The notes under the pieces: generated by a model
Told to the model about the DNA's origin: nothing
The model's input: the letters and a program-made list of their open reading frames with translations, nothing else
Databases searched by the model: none
NCBI GenBank assembly: GCA_964527215.1
Contig: CAZGNZ010000007.1
Span: forward strand, 46,044-110,043
Direction of reading: 5' to 3'
Source of the DNA: CAZGNZ01 sp964527215
GTDB lineage: Bacteria; Fidelibacterota; Marinisomatia; SCGC-AAA003-L08; JACNLC01
Length of the DNA: 64,000 nucleotides
Shown: piece after piece, positions 17,279 to 26,029 of the stretch
Numbering within the stretch: position 1 is the first letter of the stretch
How the letters are laid out: each line of letters begins with the position of its first letter
Translations under genes and position numbers: made by a program

Positions 17279-18016
17279 ATGAATAAATCCGGATCGAATT
17301 CTCTTCTTCATGACCAACGAACCATATCGAAGGCGAAAATGGTTCGACAGGATAAGATCACTTACCTGAATTCCTGCTTTGACTGGCAGGAGAAAACAGT
17401 CCAATTCCCAACGGCATCACCGCTGGCAGGCTTGATTGGTCTGCTGCTGGCGGATGAACTTCTGCCCGATTCAGACAGTATGCCCTACCAAAGTGCTGAA
17501 CTGCTGGTTCGGAAGTTTTCAGACGCTGAATCATCCAAGAAATCCAAATCCGTTTCTTCGGCCGGACTGTCAGAGTCCATCGATCGAAACGTGGAATCCC
17601 TTATTGATGAACTGCTCATCTGGATGGGTCACCTTACAAACGGATCTTTGTTGGATTTCCTGGAAACGTACAAAGATGATGAACTTGTGGAAAAGCTTCT
17701 GCAGCTTGGGAATATGGACCGATTGAAAGCCAGGTATTTTGCCTGCGCATTCCTTAAAAGAGAGATCCTTCCTGTCAACGCAGCCGCTGGCCGTGTTTTA
17801 ATTCGATTTGGAATCGTGCCCAAATTCAACTCAATGGCACAATTGTCAAAACACCTCAACCCGTATATTCCTTACGGCAGACATTTTTTCATGTGGCATC
17901 ATTTGAATCAGCATGCCGAGACAGTCTGCCTGACTGATACACCGCTTTGTGAAGACTGCTGTCTGTCAGAATTCTGCGATTTTCTCCGAAAAACAAACCA
18001 GTGGGCTGAATCGTGA
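17279..18016 (+). CDS. Endonuclease III-like Fe-S protein lacking the usual catalytic residues
   Basis: A 245-residue protein (or 225 from the ATG at 17339, which has the better AAGGCG site). Its C-terminus has C217-x6-C224-x2-C227-x5-C233, exactly the [4Fe-4S] spacing of endonuclease III/MutY, preceded by GRVLIRFGIV and a helix-rich HhH-GPD-like body. Aligning by eye, LLQLGNMDRLKARYFACAF takes the place of the hairpin LPGVGRKTA, losing the catalytic lysine, and VNAAAGRVL takes the place of VDTHVFRV, changing the aspartate to asparagine. It may be a DNA-binding or non-lytic relative. Its stop overlaps the next gene (GTGA). The fold call rests mainly on the cysteine motif. Confidence 0.72.
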   Translation: MNKSGSNSLLHDQRTISKAKMVRQDKITYLNSCFDWQEKTVQFPTASPLAGLIGLLLADELLPDSDSMPYQSAELLVRKFSDAESSKKSKSVSSAGLSESIDRNVESLIDELLIWMGHLTNGSLLDFLETYKDDELVEKLLQLGNMDRLKARYFACAFLKREILPVNAAAGRVLIRFGIVPKFNSMAQLSKHLNPYIPYGRHFFMWHHLNQHAETVCLTDTPLCEDCCLSEFCDFLRKTNQWAES

Positions 18017-18696
18017 AAAAAATCATGATGCTCTCTGCCGGGGAAGCTCCCGATTTCGTAACAGATCAGGTGGCAACCAAACGGGACTGGATGGAGGTTC
18101 AACTCAGCGGATTGAATGTTGAGCTGACGGTGATTTCCATTCAGGAGCATGAAATCCTAAGTGGCTCTGAAGGCGATGCCTGGATAATCACCGGCTCAGA
18201 ATCATCTGTCTGCCGCCCCAGGCCATGGATGGCTCGATTGTCTCACAGTATTCATAATGGCATTTCCGGAAATATGCCAATTCTGGGGATCTGTTTTGGT
18301 CATCAGATACTGGCTGATATTCTGGGAGGAGAAGTTACCCGGAATCCAGCCGGATGGGAAATAGGTTCTGTACCCATTCATTTGAATCAGACTGGTCGTT
18401 CAGATCCGCTGTTTAATGATGTTGACAGCCCGTTCATTGGATATGAAACCCATCAGGATTCCGTACTTAAACTGCCCGAATCCTGTACCCTGCTTGCTGA
18501 AAACCATATGGGAATTCAGGCATTCAGGTATGGTGATACGGTCTATGGAGTCCAGTTTCATCCGGAATTCAGAAAAGCTGTGATGGAAGCTTATGTTCAG
18601 TTCAGAATACATCAGGGATTTCTCAGTAAAGCAGATACGGTTGAGGATTCTGCTTGCGGTCAGATGGTACTGCGTAATTTTATAAATATGCTTTGA
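18013..18696 (+). CDS. Class I glutamine amidotransferase-domain protein
   Basis: A 227-residue stand-alone class I GATase: nucleophile in ILGICFGHQIL (Cys94), followed by LADILGGEVTRNPAGWEIGS, YETHQDSV, and the His-Pro-Glu of GVQFHPEF (His183, Glu185). The triad is therefore complete. The pattern resembles GMP synthase-like/YfeJ-type amidotransferases. The acceptor substrate is unknown. GTG start at 18013 overlaps the stop of the Nth-like gene by four bases, indicating translational coupling. Confidence 0.87.
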   Translation: MKKIMMLSAGEAPDFVTDQVATKRDWMEVQLSGLNVELTVISIQEHEILSGSEGDAWIITGSESSVCRPRPWMARLSHSIHNGISGNMPILGICFGHQILADILGGEVTRNPAGWEIGSVPIHLNQTGRSDPLFNDVDSPFIGYETHQDSVLKLPESCTLLAENHMGIQAFRYGDTVYGVQFHPEFRKAVMEAYVQFRIHQGFLSKADTVEDSACGQMVLRNFINML

Positions 18697-18709
18697 AAAG
18701 GAGCAAATT

Positions 18710-19543
18710 ATGCAAATTCCCATCTTTGAGATCAACAATGTCACACTGCAGTCTGGCAGTTTCAGGGCATTGGATATTAAGAAATTCGAAATTCACCGCG
18801 GTGCAATTTATTCCATCAGCGGTAAACCGGCCTCGGGTAAATCCATCCTGCTGCAGGTACTTGCCCGTGATGCCGTGGTCACCTCCGGTGACGTCAAATT
18901 TGAAGGCAAACCTATTGCTCAGGTCAATAAAAGCGAATTCAACGACCAACTGGCTGTCGTCAAACAAACGGTGAAAGCTCCCTGGGGATTAACCACTGAA
19001 GGCTATATCACCAAAGTTCTCAAAAAATATTCCCATGCACGAAACGACATTAGCAAACGTATCGAATCCATTTCAAAAAAAATGGAGTTGGGAAACCTCC
19101 TCGATAAAAAAATGACCAAACTGACACCCGGTCAGCTGCGCTGGGTGGAACTGGCCGCTAAGATTGCTGCCGATACCAAGGTGCTGATGATTGATGAAAT
19201 TGAACAGCATCTGACCACGGATTCATTGAACAACCTGATACGCATTCTTTACAGGAAATCGAACTACGACGGAGTCACAATTGTGTTGACCACTCTCACT
19301 CCGGAAGTTCTTAAAAAAATGGTCTCGGTGTATATCGCCATGCAGGGCGGAAGAATTTCCAGCGTCCGGTCCTACAGTAAGCACACCGGCGGAAAAAGAC
19401 GGTCAGGCGGGAAGCAGCGTTCCGGCGGATCTGGTGATTCTGATAAATCCCGAAAAGGAACCGACCAGAACCGGTCCGGCTCCAGCAGATCAAAATCCGG
19501 ACGATCGGGCGGCGGTCGATCTAAAGCAGATAACAAACGCTGA
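18710..19543 (+). CDS. ABC-type ATPase with a basic low-complexity tail, no permease
   Basis: A 277-residue protein with one nucleotide-binding domain: Walker A GKPASGKS (residues 38-45), a Q-loop glutamine in AVVKQTVKAPW, signature LTPGQ (138-142) and Walker B VLMIDE (Asp162, Glu163). Where the H-loop histidine is expected the sequence is VLTTLTPEV, so the switch histidine appears absent. From about residue 223 a Ser/Gly/Arg/Lys-rich tail looks disordered and could bind nucleic acid or anionic surfaces (inference). No transmembrane partner is adjacent. GGAG precedes the ATG closely; the gene ends the trx operon before a strong terminator. Confidence 0.8.
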   Translation: MQIPIFEINNVTLQSGSFRALDIKKFEIHRGAIYSISGKPASGKSILLQVLARDAVVTSGDVKFEGKPIAQVNKSEFNDQLAVVKQTVKAPWGLTTEGYITKVLKKYSHARNDISKRIESISKKMELGNLLDKKMTKLTPGQLRWVELAAKIAADTKVLMIDEIEQHLTTDSLNNLIRILYRKSNYDGVTIVLTTLTPEVLKKMVSVYIAMQGGRISSVRSYSKHTGGKRRSGGKQRSGGSGDSDKSRKGTDQNRSGSSRSKSGRSGGGRSKADNKR

Positions 19544-19563
19544 TTTCATCTCAATATTCATAG

Positions 19564-19589
19564 AGCCCCCGCATTCCGGGGGCTTTTTT
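19564..19589 (+). terminator. Intrinsic terminator of the trx operon
   Basis: AGCCCCC (19564-19570) pairs with GGGGGCT (19578-19584) across a 7-base loop, then a run of T. It lies 20 bases after the ABC ATPase stop. Confidence 0.92.
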
Positions 19590-19740
19590 AATTTAAACTG
19601 CACCACCTGCCCGCCACCCTGCAGGCAGGATACAGGTGTTCGGATAGATTCCGCTGCAGTCTGCTTGCTTACCAATATTATTCTAAAATGACTCACAAAA
19701 CACCCAATAATGTACTTCCCCCCTGTAATAAACACCCTAT

Positions 19741-19979
19741 CCCGAATATTTCATGAGAATATCTATGCGTAAAATGCTTCGCATTTTCCGGACGATGATG
19801 GATTCGCTCAATTCTACAGCGTCCGCCAGCTGGCGGGCGGGGAAACTCAATGAGAACCCATGGGTTCTTTAACGGAAATCGCTTCATTGACAGTCAGCAC
19901 TAAATTGAGTTGAATTTTTGCTTTTTCCGCATCAATACAAATTCATGATCTCATCACGAAGTCTCATGAAATATCCGGG
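19741..19979. mobile_element. MITE-like element with 18-base terminal inverted repeats
   Basis: CCCGAATATTTCATGAGA at 19741-19758 is inverted at 19962-19979 with one mismatch in 18. The 239-base element is flanked on both sides by CTAT (19737-19740 and 19980-19983), which looks like a 4-base target duplication. It has no gene. Inside are a hairpin around AAAATGCTTCGCATTTT and the palindrome CCGCCAGCTGGCGG (19823-19836). Related ends occur at 53251-53307 and 63942-63972. The rest of the 612-base gap 19544-20155 holds the upstream terminator, a short GC-rich stretch near 19600, and presumably the Hsp20 promoter, which I could not define. Confidence 0.7.
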
Positions 19980-20155
19980 CTATATCTGACACTTTATCAG
20001 TAACTTAACACACATTATGTCATATAGTCATTTACGGTGGACATTATGGCAGTATTTTATATCCGGGTGTGCAGAACCGTCATAAAACCGGTGTTGGTAT
20101 TTCTTTTGTGAGTTGTCGGGCGAATTTCAATCAAACCCTTTAATTGGAGAATAAA

Positions 20156-20605
20156 ATGAAGTTAATGAATTGGACCCCTGTATCAGCCTGCACCCGCACC
20201 AATGTCTGGAATGAAATGGACCATTTACTGAACAGCATGGTTCGATGGACAGACAGCCGGCCTGCAGCGAAGAATGACTGGACGCCTTCTTTTGATGTAA
20301 TCAGAGAAAAGGGCAAAATTGTTTTTGCCGCAGACTTGCCCGGTATTTCCAAGAAAGACCTTGATGTCACGGTTGCAGACGGCGTGCTGACCGTAAAAGG
20401 CGAACGCAAAACGGAACAGGAAAGAAACAGCAGAAACATGCTTCGGCAGGAAATCAGTTACGGAAAGTTTGAGCGCTCATTTGTCCTTCCGGAAGAGGTC
20501 CATCCTGAGAATATTCAGGCAGAGTTTAAAAACGGTGTTCTCAAACTGCATTTCCAGGAAGCAGAACAGAAAAAGCCGGAAGTAAAACAGATTGCCATAA
20601 AATAA
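20156..20605 (+). CDS. Hsp20/alpha-crystallin small heat shock protein (first copy)
   Basis: A 149-residue ATP-independent holdase. The alpha-crystallin domain runs from about residue 45 (FDVIREKGKIVFAADLPGISKKDLDVTVADGVLTVKGERK) through SYGKFERSFVLPEEV to AEFKNGVLKLHF. I chose ATG 20156 because GGAG lies seven bases upstream; a TTG four codons earlier is in frame. A second Hsp20 gene follows 46 bases later, suggesting a duplication and one operon. Confidence 0.95.
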   Translation: MKLMNWTPVSACTRTNVWNEMDHLLNSMVRWTDSRPAAKNDWTPSFDVIREKGKIVFAADLPGISKKDLDVTVADGVLTVKGERKTEQERNSRNMLRQEISYGKFERSFVLPEEVHPENIQAEFKNGVLKLHFQEAEQKKPEVKQIAIK

Positions 20606-20651
20606 AAAATTGAAAAACCATTTGTCAGGTTTTAAAAAAAAGGAGAATATC

Positions 20652-21101
20652 ATGACACTCGTAAAATATCAGCCGCGCTATCAGACACCCTTTTTCAGAA
20701 TGATCAGTGACATTGACAGGATCTTTAACCAGGTCCCGGGGATTCGGTCCCAATCAGATACGGATATGCCGACCTGGTATCCTTCCATGGATATCACTGA
20801 GGATGAGTCCAGGTTCAGCATCACAGCTGATCTTCCGGGGATGACAAAAAAGGATATTGAGCTTTCACTCACCGATGATATGCTGACCATTTCCGGTGAA
20901 CGGAAGTCAAACCGGAAATCGAAAGACCATCAATATGTGCGCAGTGAGGTGAATTACGGGAAATTCACCCGATCATTTTCACTGCCGGAAAATGTCAAAA
21001 CGGAAGACATCTCTGCAGAATTCAGCAATGGTGTTTTGACGTTGACGCTGCCGAAAGCTGAGCCGGTACATCCGCCCGTAAAGCAGATAGAAATCAAGTA
21101 G
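20652..21101 (+). CDS. Hsp20/alpha-crystallin small heat shock protein (second copy)
   Basis: A 149-residue paralogue of the upstream gene, sharing DLPGMTKKDIELSLTDDMLTISGERK, NYGKFTRSFSLPENV and AEFSNGVLTLTLPKAE; the IxI-like tail is IEIK. The N-terminal arm differs (YQTPFFRMISDIDRIFNQV), as is usual when two paralogues form mixed oligomers. The start at ATG 20652 follows AAGGAG. Confidence 0.95.
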   Translation: MTLVKYQPRYQTPFFRMISDIDRIFNQVPGIRSQSDTDMPTWYPSMDITEDESRFSITADLPGMTKKDIELSLTDDMLTISGERKSNRKSKDHQYVRSEVNYGKFTRSFSLPENVKTEDISAEFSNGVLTLTLPKAEPVHPPVKQIEIK

Positions 21102-21123
21102 TCTTCTCACTTCCCCCACACCA

Positions 21124-21160
21124 ACAGCCCGTCCAATGACGGGCTGTCCGCATTTTATTA
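21124..21160 (+). terminator. Probable terminator after the hsp20 pair
   Basis: Perfect 10-base arms ACAGCCCGTC (21124-21133) and GACGGGCTGT (21138-21147) enclose a CAAT loop. The following T-rich tract is delayed (CCGCATTTTATTATA), so termination efficiency is uncertain. Confidence 0.7.
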
Positions 21161-21235
21161 TATCGTTACATCCTCATCAGCCATCATTACCTTATTTTTT
21201 TCTAAATTTAACGACAAATACAAGAGGGGTTTCCG

Positions 21236-24200
21236 ATGAAAGCACACATATTTTTAATCATTTCGCTCCTTGCTTCACTGCTGCAGGGTGTTATTATTCA
21301 TGAATCAGGCAGCTTGAAGGAATTTATCGGCGGATCAGAGCCCAACGCCGCCTACGATAATTTTGTGTCCCACGTTTCTGAGGGGATTGCATCCGACGGG
21401 TACAATGACTACGGTCCGGACTGGTTGGATGTTCAGACAGACGGATTCGGGGATTACCGCATCTTATCCTCCGGTTCAGAAGCACTGAACCACTGGCGGG
21501 ACATCTTTGATGCGTTGATTTCAGGCGATATTGACGGTGCCGATGATATGCTCAGCGACTCCCTTTCCACATTTTATTATGAGCTGGTTGATTTTACGGA
21601 TGACTCCACGCAGCGTCAGTATTACATTATTCGCGAACAGCTTGATCTTTCCTATGTTGATGAAGGACTGCCCGAAATCATGACGGACACCGTCACCGGC
21701 AGTTTCAGGAACGGCTGGGGTTTGTTTATTCTCAGCCCGAATGCCGCCCGTCAGCACGTCGTTATTGAAGCCCCCCATCCCTGTGACGACTTTATCTCCG
21801 TCTATCAGGCTGCAGAAATGTTTATTCAGCTGGATGCATTTGCACTGATGGTTGCCGGAGCCGGCCGTGAAGTTAAATGGACAGAGGAAGGCTCGTATTC
21901 CAACAATAAGTCTCTGTCCGATCCTGCCCGCAACAGCAATACGGTGTTTCATACCTATCACAAAGCACTTTGTGATACTCTGATTAACATTGGTCCCCAT
22001 TCACCTCTGGTATTCCATGTTCACAGTTTTGACGATAATGCCTCTCACGAAGGATACCGTTCTATCGTCATGTCCGGCGGCTGGGATGCCGGTTATGCAA
22101 ACAAGCCCATTCGGGATGTGACAGATGATCACCTGGATATCATCAATTTCACATCTGAAGTGGTTCACGAGTCAAATACTTTCGGTGAACATGAACCTGA
22201 GGGAATTACCGATTTTTATCAGGTTCATTACGAAGGTGAATTTTATTACTACGGTGAAAGCCAGAACTACTCCCTTCCGCATACCTATTATCTGCTGGGA
22301 CCCAACACGGGCGTTCAGATGAATTATCTGAGATCCTTCTTTGACAACCGCAGTGTTTATGAGCCCTGGGTTCAGATCGAACATCATGAAAAACCGGTTA
22401 TGTTTGATGATATGGGCATGGAGTTAACGGAACTGTACGGCGGAGAATATCCCACATCCTACCACAATTTCCATATTCTCAGTGAATATTACCAGCCTCT
22501 CATAGATGCCATGCAGGCGTATCTGACCCATTGGGAATCCGTGCCGGATATGACACCGCCGCCGCAAATTTCCGATATCCATTCCACATACGATGGATAT
22601 CACTATGTTGCACTGGAATGGGAACCTGTTGAAGACACCAATTTCAAAACCTACCGAATATACTATGCACCCGGCGAGGTGGATGAAACCGCCCCCTACT
22701 GGGACATCAACGATGACGATGATCTTCTGGATATGCGTGTTACGGAAACCATGATACATCTCCTGGATCAGGAACTGCAGTACAATTTCCGTATTCAGGG
22801 TATTGATCACTTTGACAATGCCGGTCTCCTCAGTGATCCTGCCACCGATTTCATTCCCGGACATGATCCCCATATCGTCCTGGAGAATTTTGATGATGGA
22901 GAATTGACACTTTCATCCTATTCCGATCAGGATGAAGACCCGAATGACTGGGATCTGAGTTCCGCCCAGACCTTCATGGAAACCCCATATTCACTGCGCA
23001 TATGGGGGAACAGTTGGAAAACGCAGGAGATCGAACCCCATCCCGTTTCCGACGGAGATGTGTGGCAGATTTCCTTGTACACATCCACCCAGGGCGAAAT
23101 TCACGGGTTCGGAATCCAGGATTCTGTGAACACTCTGCTGTATTCATTTGACGGTTCCCAGGAGCTGGACATTGAAAACTGGGTGACAGTGTATCAGGGA
23201 TACCGACCCATTCACAACTGGAACATTTTCCGACTGCCCATAGCCGACGACTGGTTCGCCTATTTTGACTATTATCCGTCCGTTACCAGTCTGGTTTATA
23301 TCAATGATCGTGACAATGACTCCAATTCCATTGTCTATTTTGACGAAGTGGTTGATATCTCTCCGGTACTGCATATTTCACCGGATGTCACCATTGATTA
23401 CTCGGTCGGCGGTCTGTACCGAAACCAGATTGGCCAGCGCAGTGTGGATGTGCAGTTTTTCAGTATGGTGGAAGATCCGGACAGCGATGATCATGATTAC
23501 TACTGGAACTTCGGTGACGGTGAAACCAGCAGCGAGGCCAACCCGTATCACACCTTTATTGTGGAGGATGACCATCCATACTCCGTTCTGCTTCAGGTCC
23601 AGGATGAATCCGGATACTGGGGATATGCCACCACACAGATTGCTGTTGATCCCGGTGAAACCTCCCTTCCGGTGACAATGAATTTCATAGGTGATATTAT
23701 GCTGGCCCGGAGTTATGAGGATGATGGCGGAATCATTGAAACCCAGGGTGTCGAAGCCATCTTTGAACCCACTTTGCCGCTTCTGGGTGCTGCTGCCGAC
23801 GTCACCATTGCCAATCTGGAATGCCCTCTGACCTATACCGGCACCCCTCATCCGACCAAATCAGTGGTTTTCAAAGGCTCTCCGGAAAATGTGGACGGTC
23901 TGGTTCATGCCGGGATCGATATCGTGACCCTTGCCAACAATCACTCAGTTGACTATGGGCTGGAAGGATTGATCAATACCCAGAACACGCTGGCCAATGC
24001 CGGCATCCTGTACTCCGGTGCCGGAGAAAATTCCTATGAAGCGTATCTCCCGCTCTATTATAACGTTAAAGGCATCAACGTGGCCTTTCTGGCCAACTGT
24101 GACCGGACGGGGCAGTACAATAATGCCCAGCCATACCTGAATGCCGGGGCAAACAAGGACGGCTTTGCATACATGACCCCGTATTACCTTCGAGAACAAA

Positions 24201-25984
24201 TCGAAGCGGTTCAGGGAGAGGCGGACTTTATCATTATGGAAATGCATGCCGGCAGTGAATATTCCACCGGTCCGGGTGCTGAATACGATGCGGCATTTAA
24301 TATTGACTGGGATAATCCGCAGGACATCATTGCTCCAAGGGAGGACATCAGCGAAATGGATCTGCCGGACATCAGTGATGAAGATGAAAACTATTCTCCC
24401 CGGCTGGACGTACCCCACATGTGGGATCGCGAAATCCGTCATTTTGCTGTGGACAGCGGTGCAGATCTGCTGATTATCCATCATCCCCATATTGTACAGG
24501 GATTTGAGGTATACAACGGGAAACTGATTGCACATTCTCTGGGAAATTATATTTTTGACCTGTCATATCATGAGACATTCCCATCAGTTGTCCTTAACAC
24601 CAAACTGGACACCACCGGTTTTTACGAGTTTTCCGCTGTACCGACATATATTGATGACTGGATTCCGGTTCGTGCAGAAGGGCAGCTTGGTCTTCATCTG
24701 CTTGATTATATTGCTCATAAATCCAGAGAACTGGATACCTATTTTTATGTTGACCGCGATTCGGTTATCGGTTACGTCATCATGGATACCCTCAATATGC
24801 CGTCGGTTGAGGTAACACACCGAAACATGCTGCCATTGAACTATGTCAACAGTCACTGGACATCAGAGCCGTTTCCGATTCATCAAAACGGGAATGTTTC
24901 CAGTATAGAACCGCCGGTGATGCCGGGAAACTGGGAATTCAGAGCGGGCCGCGAAATGATCTGGTACGGCAATATGGAGGATGAAGGTTCCACCGAATGG
25001 AATACCAACAGCAATGATGAGTGGCTGGATGATGAAACCGCTTTTGAAGGTGACCGCTCCATCACGCACCGGCGCTTTCCGAATTCCGGGGACAATATTG
25101 TTACCAATCTGGAAGCACGTGTCAAAATTGATTCCGATCTGGACTACGGAGTGGGCGGCTGGATCAAGACTGTCAACGGCGATGATGTAACCATCGAAAT
25201 CCGCTATTACAGCAGTCGCACATCGTCTAATTATCTGGCCCAGCATGACATTGATATTCATATTGACGGCGATACGGACTGGACTTACTATTACGGTGAT
25301 GCCAATCCGCCTTCCAATGCAAAGTACTTCGATATTCGACTGAACAGCGATATGCCATCGGCAGGAGAAGCCCGATCCTGGTTTGACAATGTGGGAGTTG
25401 TGGAATGGACCGACTGGACATCTTTTGACGAAGCGGATTACATCTTTAATCCCAACCACTACTACTACCTGCAGGTTCGCAACAGCGGAACCATATTTGA
25501 GACGGAGCTGTTCCACAAGGAAACCGTTTATGAGGAGGCTGAACCGGTTACCCCCGATTTCACCGCTTCCGAGACAACTGCTCTGGCACCGGCCCTTATT
25601 GAATTCACAAATACATCCTCAGGATATACCGGCTGGTTTGAATGGGATTTCGGTGACGGCGAAACCAGTATCGAGGAAAATCCCGTTCACCTGTACAGCC
25701 AGATCGGTACATTTGATGTAACCTTCCGGGTGATGGATTATGAAGGCAACATACTGGAAGAATCCCGTCCGGGTTATATTCAGACAATACCGGAATTTCT
25801 GCCCGGAGATGTCAATTTTGACAATGTTCAGAATATTCTGGATATCATTCAGATTGTCACGATCATAATCGGGGACTGGCAGGATCCGCCGGATGAAGTA
25901 CTGCAGGCAGCAGATACCAATTTTGACGGGAATGTAAATGTTCTGGACGTTATCGTGCTGGTAAATATCATTGTTAATATGTAA
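21236..25984 (+). CDS. Giant secreted CapA-domain protein with FnIII, PKD and dockerin modules
   Basis: A 1582-residue exported protein. In order: signal peptide (HIFLIISLLASLLQG); an unrecognised N-terminal region with VVIEAPHPCDDF and FHVHSFD, suggestive of a metal-dependent hydrolase; a fibronectin type III-like domain (about 440-540, YVALEWEPVEDTNFKTYRIYYA); a jelly-roll-like region; PKD (about 755, YYWNFGDGETSSEANPYHTF); a CapA/PgsA-type metallophosphoesterase-like domain (about 815-1150: MNFIGDIMLARSYEDDG, NLECPLT, VTLANNHSVDYG, IHHPHIVQGFEVYNGKLIAHSLGNYIF); a second jelly-roll-like region; PKD (about 1468); and dockerin repeats (about 1521-1582, GDVNFDNVQNILDI, ADTNFDGNVNVLDV). CapA domains occur in poly-gamma-glutamate synthesis, but the function here is unknown. 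GGGG upstream is a weak ribosome site. Confidence 0.87.
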   Translation: MKAHIFLIISLLASLLQGVIIHESGSLKEFIGGSEPNAAYDNFVSHVSEGIASDGYNDYGPDWLDVQTDGFGDYRILSSGSEALNHWRDIFDALISGDIDGADDMLSDSLSTFYYELVDFTDDSTQRQYYIIREQLDLSYVDEGLPEIMTDTVTGSFRNGWGLFILSPNAARQHVVIEAPHPCDDFISVYQAAEMFIQLDAFALMVAGAGREVKWTEEGSYSNNKSLSDPARNSNTVFHTYHKALCDTLINIGPHSPLVFHVHSFDDNASHEGYRSIVMSGGWDAGYANKPIRDVTDDHLDIINFTSEVVHESNTFGEHEPEGITDFYQVHYEGEFYYYGESQNYSLPHTYYLLGPNTGVQMNYLRSFFDNRSVYEPWVQIEHHEKPVMFDDMGMELTELYGGEYPTSYHNFHILSEYYQPLIDAMQAYLTHWESVPDMTPPPQISDIHSTYDGYHYVALEWEPVEDTNFKTYRIYYAPGEVDETAPYWDINDDDDLLDMRVTETMIHLLDQELQYNFRIQGIDHFDNAGLLSDPATDFIPGHDPHIVLENFDDGELTLSSYSDQDEDPNDWDLSSAQTFMETPYSLRIWGNSWKTQEIEPHPVSDGDVWQISLYTSTQGEIHGFGIQDSVNTLLYSFDGSQELDIENWVTVYQGYRPIHNWNIFRLPIADDWFAYFDYYPSVTSLVYINDRDNDSNSIVYFDEVVDISPVLHISPDVTIDYSVGGLYRNQIGQRSVDVQFFSMVEDPDSDDHDYYWNFGDGETSSEANPYHTFIVEDDHPYSVLLQVQDESGYWGYATTQIAVDPGETSLPVTMNFIGDIMLARSYEDDGGIIETQGVEAIFEPTLPLLGAAADVTIANLECPLTYTGTPHPTKSVVFKGSPENVDGLVHAGIDIVTLANNHSVDYGLEGLINTQNTLANAGILYSGAGENSYEAYLPLYYNVKGINVAFLANCDRTGQYNNAQPYLNAGANKDGFAYMTPYYLREQIEAVQGEADFIIMEMHAGSEYSTGPGAEYDAAFNIDWDNPQDIIAPREDISEMDLPDISDEDENYSPRLDVPHMWDREIRHFAVDSGADLLIIHHPHIVQGFEVYNGKLIAHSLGNYIFDLSYHETFPSVVLNTKLDTTGFYEFSAVPTYIDDWIPVRAEGQLGLHLLDYIAHKSRELDTYFYVDRDSVIGYVIMDTLNMPSVEVTHRNMLPLNYVNSHWTSEPFPIHQNGNVSSIEPPVMPGNWEFRAGREMIWYGNMEDEGSTEWNTNSNDEWLDDETAFEGDRSITHRRFPNSGDNIVTNLEARVKIDSDLDYGVGGWIKTVNGDDVTIEIRYYSSRTSSNYLAQHDIDIHIDGDTDWTYYYGDANPPSNAKYFDIRLNSDMPSAGEARSWFDNVGVVEWTDWTSFDEADYIFNPNHYYYLQVRNSGTIFETELFHKETVYEEAEPVTPDFTASETTALAPALIEFTNTSSGYTGWFEWDFGDGETSIEENPVHLYSQIGTFDVTFRVMDYEGNILEESRPGYIQTIPEFLPGDVNFDNVQNILDIIQIVTIIIGDWQDPPDEVLQAADTNFDGNVNVLDVIVLVNIIVNM

Positions 25985-26029
25985 TCCGGCACGAAAGTCA
26001 CAACCCTGAAATACCCGGCATCGTTTTTT

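Noticed and set aside
20156..21101. Tandem Hsp20 genes as one frameshifted gene
   Set aside because: Each copy has its own ribosome site, start and complete alpha-crystallin domain.
24863..25516. Minus-strand open frames inside the CapA-domain protein
   Set aside because: They are shadow frames over a continuous, well-supported reading frame.
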